Below, piece after piece: positions 5,065 through 12,600 of a DNA stretch of 14,920 nt. The notes below the pieces were generated by a model, which saw nothing but the letters and a program-made list of their open reading frames with translations, was not told the origin of the DNA and did not search any database. Position 1 is the stretch's first letter. Each line of letters opens with the position of its first letter. The position numbers and the translations under genes are program-made. Origin of the DNA: Vicinamibacteria bacterium. GTDB lineage: Bacteria > Acidobacteriota > Vicinamibacteria > Vicinamibacterales > UBA2999. Where the stretch lies: positions 1 to 14,920 of the forward strand of contig JAICQE010000112.1 in the NCBI GenBank assembly GCA_025938035.1, given 5' to 3'.

Positions 5065-8000
5065 CTATCGGATCACCGTAACGATCGCATCCGAGACACG
5101 TCGGATCATCCCCGCAGCGTCGATATCGTGCTCATCGTCCAGCAATGCCTTCCAGAATTCCGTCCAGCCGGTGATCCCGTCGAGCCGTGACTCCTTCTCG
5201 TAATGGCCGTTGACGATGACCTCCAGAATGCGTCCGCGATACTCCCCGCCGGCAAGGCGCGCCATCTCGATCGATCCAATTGCGTGCACTCCGAACGGCT
5301 TGGAGGATTGGTTGAACTCGACCACGAATTCCCCGGCGTCCTGGTAGCCGGATTCCGGCTTGAACAGCGGAACGTTCCACAACCCCACCGGTATCTCGGC
5401 GTCGAAACCCTGCCCGGCGCCGGCCAGGACGCGGCTGACGAGCAGGTAATAGCGGTACAGGCTTCCAGCCGCGGTGTTCATCAGCACCTTCTGCTCGTTG
5501 GCCGCCGGTGTCGCCGCAGGATCCAGGATCAGCCGCAGGTTGTGCAAGGTCGCCGTCCCGCCGTTGATCTCGATGCGCGCCGCCGCCTCCAGACCCTGCG
5601 ACGAGGCGAGCAGCCGCGCGTCAGGCAGCGTATAGAGCGCGTGCACGTCGGACCAGTCGCTGATCTGCTGGGCCGACGGGCGATCGAGCCGCCGGCGCAT
5701 CCGCACGAACATCGCCCAATGTGCACGGACGTCCGCGTGCGGATACGCGATGAAGGCGCTCGCGTTGGCGAGCGCTTCCGACGGCGAAAGATCCAGCGAG
5801 TAGCCGAACGGTCCGAACAGGTCGAGCGCGATCGGATCGGCCTCGTCCTCGGCCTGCGTCCGCGTTCGGTCGAGGAAGTATTTGCCGGTGGACAGCCAGT
5901 GATCGGGCAGCGGCCCGGTGCGATAGGGGACCTTGGAAGAGGCGTCCTCGCTGAAATCGAGGTTCTCGAGCGTCAGGCGCAGCTCGATCCGCTCACCGAC
6001 GCCGTACTCGCGGAAGAACGACTCGTCGAGCAGCACCAGCAGCGGCGTGACTCCCGGGGCGGTGCCAAACGGGTCGTCGTCGAGGGAGCGCGTCAACGGG
6101 ACGATGCCCAGCACCTTGGGCGGCTTGATCGCCGCGCCGCGGAAGCCGGTGACGATGCGCCGCAGCGACACAGGCGATGGCGCAGGAGCGGGCAGCACAC
6201 CCGCATATCGGGATGTGCTGTGGAGAGAGAAGCGCAGATAGTCGGCCGCACTCGTGCCGTCGCGGTTGTCGATCGCCAGCAGGACGTTGTTCGCGGGGCC
6301 GCCGGCCGTGCGATCGTCCGCAGCAACGCGCGGCCACACGCCCTCGAGCGGCGGCTGTTCTGCGAACCCGCGGTCGATCGCGGCGATTTCCTCCCACTCG
6401 ATCACCGTGGGGTCTTCGTCGCGCTTGTCCGTGAAGACCGCCTCGGGAGGACCGCTGGCGGCGCGGCGTCGCCGTTCGTTGTCCGTCAGCGACCGGTTGG
6501 TGAGCGTACCGGCCGGCACCACCGGCAGGTTCCGCCACACCCAGCGGTCGCGCGCGATCACGAACCGATCGACGAACGCGAGATGCTGGATGGCGCCGCC
6601 GTCGAACCGCACGTGAATATCGCCGTTGTTGCCGGAGGCCAGCGTATCCACCAGCTTCAGGTTGCCGAACAACGCCTGTGCCGACGGCAGCCTGTCGGTT
6701 GCCGATTCCAGGAGGACGACGGACGGCTTGAAGGCGACAAAGCCCGCGAAGGGCGCGGAATCCTCGGTCAGGCCGTCGAAACGCGCGAAGCGCGATTCGT
6801 AGGTGTCGTGCGGCACGAGCGGAAACACTTCCAGCACGGCAAAGGTGCCTTCCGGCAGCGTGATCGCGAGCGTTGTGCCGGTGCGCACCGCCGTGAGACG
6901 GCCGTCGAACCCGGTCCGCGTGACCTGCACGTCAACCGGGCCGCGCTTGAACGGCAGTGAAGTCGAAGGCGGTTCGACGGTCTCTTTGAAAACATCCACC
7001 CGCGTGTTGTCGCCGAGGGCTCCGCGGATGCGAATGCCGATTGCCGTGACCGCGGGATCGTGGAGCGCCTCGACCCGTTCGACCGCGCGCTGTTCGAACA
7101 GCGCCGTAAGCGCAGTCTTCAGTTCTTCGATGCGGACTGCTGCGCCCTTATCGTCGAGCTGCGGAATCGCCCAGTGGACGAGCGTGTGCTCGTCGATTGC
7201 CGGCGGGAGGAGGGTGAAGCGGGCCGACGTCTGCGCGCCGGTGAGCAGCACGGCCGGAAGGCTGTCGGCGTCACGATGATCGGCAGCCCAGAACTCGCGC
7301 GCACGCAGCGTCACATCGTCCGGGATCCGTGCCCACCTGCCGTTCGGAAGCACGTTGATCTCGCCGGGTGGCACCTTCCGGGGGTACAACATCACGTTGC
7401 CCGGGGCCGTCGGCGCCACGAGCTTCGCCGGATCGAGCCGCCACGGTTCGTTCTCGTCCGCTATCGAGGGCGCCAGTCCGCCCGCCTGATCCAGCACACC
7501 CGCTCGAAACTCGTAGGTATCTCCGTAGCGGAGGGCCGGCGCGCGGCTGGCACGGGCCGCTGCGGGGAGCAGTGTCTCGAAGTTGCCGAGCGGATGGAAC
7601 GTATAGGCGGCGTCGAAGTCGGCGTCGTCCTCCTCGAGATAGTCCTCGGCGTTGTACGCCCGTTCGAGCGCCGAGTGCGCAAGCATCGGCTGTCCGTGAT
7701 ACGCGACATCCGCCCGCGCGAGTTTCTCGTGAAAAACCGGGCGGATCGGGATTGGGAGCAGCTCGGGCAGGAACTCGTCGGCGCCGACCTGTTCCGGCGT
7801 GAACAACCGGTCGCCGAGCTCGCCAACCATTGCGGCACCGGCGGTGAGAGCGCGCCATTGCCGGCTGGCGATATCGTTCGCGTTCTTACCCCGGCGCGCG
7901 AGCAGCAGAACGCCGGCCACCTCTCGGTAGGCGGTGTCGGTTCTACCGTCGTCCTCATGGGTCAGACGGCGCGTCTCCGCACCCAGGCGCAGCGGAAGCC

Positions 8001-9621
8001 CGCGCGCCGGGAGTTCCGGCCCCTCCGGTGCGCCCGTGGGCCAGACGGCGTCGAGATAGCTGGCCGCGAAGTCCTCCGGGAACGTGCCCTTGAATTCGAT
8101 GAGCTCCGAGGCATCCGCGAACCCCAAGGCAACGAGTGCGGCGCCGAATGCGGCATCCTGCCGCGGCGTCCAGCGTTTCGTGAGCTCGGCGCTCACGGCG
8201 GCGCGCAGCGCGATGCCGGTTTTCAGATCGTCGAAGCGCGGCGCCACGTCCTTCCGTTCGCGGATCTGTATCAGAGCGGCGAGCGCGAGCGTCGCGCGGC
8301 GTTCGTTGAGCTGCAGCGGCGTGAGCGCTGGGTGATCGGGGGGAAGCTTGTCGTGGAATGCCCATGCCTCACCGAGCTTATCGGGAACCCCGGGCGTCGC
8401 CGCGAGGATGTCGTCGAACGCCAGCACGAGCAGACGCGCGATCTCCGCAAAGCCGCAGCGCTCCGCCACGCGCGACAGCGTCGCGCGCGTTGTTGTGGAC
8501 TCGAGACCGAGCCGGGTGGACAGCCGCGCCGACAGATTCAGGATGTCGGGTACGGCAAGGTCCTCGTCGAGCGCGGCGCCCCATCGCTCGGGAATTGTCA
8601 GCGGCGGTTTCGGCAGCCCCTTCGGCAGCAGGAAGTCGACCAGCGCGTGGATGGCGTCGGGAAACTGCGCACGGAGCGCGGCGGCGAACGCGGCCACCCG
8701 CCACGCGTCGGTGAGTGCGGCAAACGCCTCGACGCTGACGAGACGTCGTGCGCCGGTCTGCGCCACCAGCTCGGTGAACTGACGCGCGTCGCTGTTCCGC
8801 ACGTCGTGCAGCTCGGCGAACGGATCGAGCACCTTGAGGAGCAGCGACTCGAGCTCGATGTAGCGCGCATCGCCGGGGTTCACCTCGACGTCGTAGCTCT
8901 GAAGATTGAAGACCGTGGACGCCGCGTCGAGATAATCCTTCAGCTTGAATCCCGGACCCTCGGCAACGATCGTCGTCCCGCCGTCCACGGCCTTCAGCGC
9001 ACGCCGCTCGCCGGTGGTGGGGACAGGATCGCCGGCCAGCGTGACGACCGTTGAACCGTTGACGGCCTTCGGCGCAATCCAGAGTGTCTGCCCTTTCGCC
9101 TGCCACACGCCGTTGCCATCCTTGACGAAAAGATCGCCGACCGGAATCTGCACGTAGAGCGTGGCCAGCAGGCGCCGTGACATCTCGCCCGGCAGCGTCG
9201 CGAGGTACTGGCTGCGAGCCGCGAAACACGCGCGCTGGTAGGCTTCCGGATCCTTCAGCTTGGCCGCCTCCTCTGGATAGAGCAGCCGCAGATCGAGTCC
9301 CTGCCGAAGCCGCTCGTTCTCGTAGCCGTCCTCGATCCGTTTTCTGAGGCTGTCCGTAAACGTGTCCACGGCCGGTGCCGGCACGCTGCGATCGGCAGCG
9401 ACCATCTGGTTGCCGTCGATCACCCATGTCCGGAGCTCGACCTTGCCGTCGCGGATGACGTGCAACACCCAGGGCCAGAGCTTGTCCAGTTCACTGGCCT
9501 CGACTTCTATGTCGAATCCCGCCGAGATCTGCAGCGCAAACCAGAGAGAAGTACGGCCGTCGAGCACCGCGCGTCCGCGCGGCCCGACCGGCAAAACCGT
9601 CAATGCGATTCGCAGCTCCAT
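5065..9621 (-). CDS. Giant uncharacterised beta-rich protein (1518 residues)
   Basis: I do not recognise a named family. The protein starts MELRIALTVLPVGPRG with no signal peptide or membrane segment. It reads as many short beta strands with few long helices except around residues 400-480. Landmarks are LRYGDTYEFRAGVLDQAGG (about 696-714), resembling an Ig/fibronectin-like strand pair; VMLYPRKVPPGEINVLPNG (about 742-760); VPLTR followed by TPLLVLLDESFFREYGVGERIEL (about 1172-1212); and SDWSDVHALYTLPD (about 1315-1330). From memory, similar motif strings occur in other giant unannotated bacterial proteins, but I cannot name the family. The ATG at 9621 follows the upstream stop after nine bases and has an AGGAG site, so it is translated together with the 1760-residue gene. 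A structural or scaffold role is a guess; no catalytic motif is visible. Confidence 0.85.
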   Translation of the reverse strand: MELRIALTVLPVGPRGRAVLDGRTSLWFALQISAGFDIEVEASELDKLWPWVLHVIRDGKVELRTWVIDGNQMVAADRSVPAPAVDTFTDSLRKRIEDGYENERLRQGLDLRLLYPEEAAKLKDPEAYQRACFAARSQYLATLPGEMSRRLLATLYVQIPVGDLFVKDGNGVWQAKGQTLWIAPKAVNGSTVVTLAGDPVPTTGERRALKAVDGGTTIVAEGPGFKLKDYLDAASTVFNLQSYDVEVNPGDARYIELESLLLKVLDPFAELHDVRNSDARQFTELVAQTGARRLVSVEAFAALTDAWRVAAFAAALRAQFPDAIHALVDFLLPKGLPKPPLTIPERWGAALDEDLAVPDILNLSARLSTRLGLESTTTRATLSRVAERCGFAEIARLLVLAFDDILAATPGVPDKLGEAWAFHDKLPPDHPALTPLQLNERRATLALAALIQIRERKDVAPRFDDLKTGIALRAAVSAELTKRWTPRQDAAFGAALVALGFADASELIEFKGTFPEDFAASYLDAVWPTGAPEGPELPARGLPLRLGAETRRLTHEDDGRTDTAYREVAGVLLLARRGKNANDIASRQWRALTAGAAMVGELGDRLFTPEQVGADEFLPELLPIPIRPVFHEKLARADVAYHGQPMLAHSALERAYNAEDYLEEDDADFDAAYTFHPLGNFETLLPAAARASRAPALRYGDTYEFRAGVLDQAGGLAPSIADENEPWRLDPAKLVAPTAPGNVMLYPRKVPPGEINVLPNGRWARIPDDVTLRAREFWAADHRDADSLPAVLLTGAQTSARFTLLPPAIDEHTLVHWAIPQLDDKGAAVRIEELKTALTALFEQRAVERVEALHDPAVTAIGIRIRGALGDNTRVDVFKETVEPPSTSLPFKRGPVDVQVTRTGFDGRLTAVRTGTTLAITLPEGTFAVLEVFPLVPHDTYESRFARFDGLTEDSAPFAGFVAFKPSVVLLESATDRLPSAQALFGNLKLVDTLASGNNGDIHVRFDGGAIQHLAFVDRFVIARDRWVWRNLPVVPAGTLTNRSLTDNERRRRAASGPPEAVFTDKRDEDPTVIEWEEIAAIDRGFAEQPPLEGVWPRVAADDRTAGGPANNVLLAIDNRDGTSAADYLRFSLHSTSRYAGVLPAPAPSPVSLRRIVTGFRGAAIKPPKVLGIVPLTRSLDDDPFGTAPGVTPLLVLLDESFFREYGVGERIELRLTLENLDFSEDASSKVPYRTGPLPDHWLSTGKYFLDRTRTQAEDEADPIALDLFGPFGYSLDLSPSEALANASAFIAYPHADVRAHWAMFVRMRRRLDRPSAQQISDWSDVHALYTLPDARLLASSQGLEAAARIEINGGTATLHNLRLILDPAATPAANEQKVLMNTAAGSLYRYYLLVSRVLAGAGQGFDAEIPVGLWNVPLFKPESGYQDAGEFVVEFNQSSKPFGVHAIGSIEMARLAGGEYRGRILEVIVNGHYEKESRLDGITGWTEFWKALLDDEHDIDAAGMIRRVSDAIVTVIR

Positions 9622-9627
9622 CCGCAG

Positions 9628-9632
9628 CTCCT
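9628..9632 (-). promoter_or_regulatory. Ribosome-binding site overlapping the upstream stop codon
   Basis: On the minus strand the upstream gene ends TAG, and its last two bases start the AGGAG site of the next gene, six bases before the ATG at 9621. This arrangement fixes the start of the 1518-residue gene and indicates translational coupling of the two giant proteins. Confidence 0.75.
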
Positions 9633-12600
9633 ACACGTCGAGGTTCTTGAAATGGGCGTCGAGAACCTGTGACATCGGCGGCTTCGCGGCAGCCACCGCG
9701 CGCGCCGCCGGCCTGGCGGCCGCCGCCCTCCGGCTGCCGCCGGCGAATGGCAGCCGGATCGGCGCGTCGACCCGCAGCGTAAAGCACCAGCAGATCTTGA
9801 TCGACACGCTCACCATGCCGTAGCCGGTCATCGATCCATTGCGATACTCGACGCGCAGGATGACCCGGATGTAGGCGGAGACGATGCTGAGGATGCTGAA
9901 TTCGCCCCAGACGAGGATCCCGATGGAGATGGCGACGTCCTGAGAGCCGCTCTGCAGCCAGTTGCGGTAGAAGTCGAGGCCGACGGTGAACAGGATCCCG
10001 GCCGACCCGCGCGCGACACCAAAGTTCAGGGCGACGAACGCGCCGGCGGCGAGGCCAACCGACACGCGCGTCTCGAATTCGTCCGGCGGCCTGTAGCGCA
10101 CGTCCACGCCGAACCACCCGCCGCCCCCGAGGAAGAGAATCGCCATGCCGAACGGACGCTCGGGGCGGCTGAGCCACGCACCGATGCGAACTTCGAAGCC
10201 GGTGGCGACCAGCAGATCGAAGTGGGTGTAGAGCGTGATCCCGGTCAGCGTGAACACGCCGGAACCGATATCCGGCAGCGGGAGGCTGAGCTCGACGCTG
10301 ATGCCGCCGGGAACGAGCGGCGTCACCGTCACGCCGTCGTCGGGCGAGAAAAGCTCCTTCAGCGCGTCGGTGACGAACTCGAGCGCCGGCGCGAGCCGGA
10401 TCGCGTCCGGCTCGAAGTCGAAGTGGAAGCCGCCGTCGCTGTCGAAATAGAGGCCTCCATCCTCGATCGACATGATCAGCTGGCCGTTCAGCGTCACCAT
10501 CCAGTGCGCGGTGAGCTTTGCCTGCGTTCGCTGCGTCCTCACGCCGGTGGCATCGGCTTCGATGCGGCTGGTCGCGGCGAACCGCGGCCGCACCACACTG
10601 AGCGCCACCGGCGGCAGCGTGAAGAGCTCCGGTGAATCGTCGAAGCGCTTGTCGATCACGATCTCCGACCACGCCTTCAGACGGTCGCGGTCGAAGCCGT
10701 GGCGCATCTTGATCCAGTCGTACTCGCTGCCGTCCGTGGGGATGCGCATCCCCGAGAGCAGGTGCTCGAGCTTCAGCCCCGCGAAGTCGGGGAACAGCCG
10801 ATTGACGTCGAAGCCGCCGAGCTGAGCGAGGATCCGATCGCGAATGCGATCGAACGGCACCTGCGCCGAGAGCGCATTGAGGACGCTGCCGCCGCGGTCG
10901 TTGAAGACGCTGGCCGCGCGTGTGACGTCGAGCGCGTCGCGCCCGGCGTCGTAGTAGTAGCCGAGCCAATCGCGCGTGCACCTCATGCTGTCGGTGATCG
11001 GACCTTCCGCAAATGCACGCGTGAGCTCGAGCGCGGCCGCGGTCTTCCCGGTGACGACGTCACGGAGCTCGTTGGCCACCGCCTGCTCGATCTGCTCGCC
11101 GATGCGGCGCAGGCCGGCACCGGCGCGGCGGGCGGCTTCGTTCGCCTGGTCCGCCAGCTGGCGGACGTCCTTCGCAGCCCCATCGATGGCTGACTGAAGG
11201 TCCGCGGCGGCAATTTCGACCTCCTTTTCAAGGAGCCGGATGCGGTCGATGCCGCCTTCGAGCTGCCTCGCCGCGGGAACGTTCTTGACGAGCTCGTCGA
11301 GCCGGGTTTTGGCGTCCTTCGCGAGCGCATCGATCCCGTCGCGGAACGTCGTCTTCCACGCGTCCGCAGTCGTCGCGATCAGCGCCTCGAGCGCGGCGGC
11401 ACCCTTATCGATGGCGTCGAGAAGGTCTTTTGTGCCTTTCCGACAGAAGCCGTCGAGTTTGTCGAGCTCCGCCGCGAGCGCCTTGTCCCATTTGTCCGTC
11501 TCGGCCTTCAGCGGATCCAGCAGTTCCTTGGCGATATCGACAAACGCAGCCGTCGGATCCGGGAAGATGCCGTCGAACAACTCCAGGATTGCCTTGCGAT
11601 CCGGCGGCACCACGGCGAAAGGCGGAATCTCCTCGATCGCTTCGTCGATACCTTCGACCGCTGCCGCGACGAGCGCCTCGACGGCGGCGGTGAGGCGGCC
11701 GACGGCACCGGCGTCGCCCGCGACGTCGCCGAAGAGCGGCCCGAGGCGCGTCTTGATCAGCCGCCCGAACCCGCTGCCGAACGCCACGAGTTGCGCCCGC
11801 CCCTCCATGATTCCGGCGAGCAGGTCGGAATAGAGCGCGGCCGCCCCTTCGGCCGGAAGGCGCGCGAACACTTCGTCGAGCCGCACGATCCAGCCACCGC
11901 GGATGCGCGCGACTTCCGACGCGACCTCGTTCGCCGTCTGCTGCAGCACTGCGTCGAAGCGCTCGCGTACTTCCGCGCCGAGGAACGGCACGCGTTCGAG
12001 GCGCTCCCGCGCCTGACGGCAGGCCGACTCGATCGCCGACAGCGCGCTCACCTTCGCGGCATCGACCGGCTTGCCGCCCTTGAGGTGCGCGACGACTGCC
12101 TTCAACTGGTCAGACAACGTCGTGGCAATCGCCGCCCTGGCGGCTTCGCCTTCCTCTGTCGCGCTTTTCAGACGGCGGGCTTGAAGCGTCGTCCAGTTGT
12201 CGACGGCGCTCTTCAGTGCGTCATCACTGCCTTTCACGGCGGTCTTGAGGCGGACCGCCTTTTCCTGCACCTCGACGAGCAGCGTGCGCGCCTGCGCCCG
12301 CAGGCCGTCCACCTCCGCCACCGCTGCCGCGGAGTTACGGACGGCGACCCGCTCGAGATGCTGCGCCAGTTCCGCAAGGCTGTCCGTGATCTGTGCTTCG
12401 GCGGCGGCAAACACCTTTCCGACGGTCGCATCGATCGGCGAGCTCGCGGCCGCGGCGCCGGCGCGCAGCAGCGAGACATTGCGTACGCGCGCCTCGAGGC
12501 CCTTGCCCGGGCGGCCGTGGAGGAGGTTGGCGGCTTCTTCGGGCGGGACGACGTCGATCGTGAAACGCCGCTGGCCGTAGTCGTGTTCCGCGGCGTTCGG

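Noticed and set aside
5203..6960. Long plus-strand open frame (585 codons) opposite the 1518-residue gene
   Set aside because: The translation is dominated by Arg, Gly, Val and Glu with no family pattern. It is the mirror of a high-GC coding strand; the minus-strand protein has normal composition and a good ribosome-binding site.
7060..9054. Plus-strand open frame of 664 codons
   Set aside because: Antisense shadow of the same 1518-residue gene, Arg-rich and without recognisable motifs.
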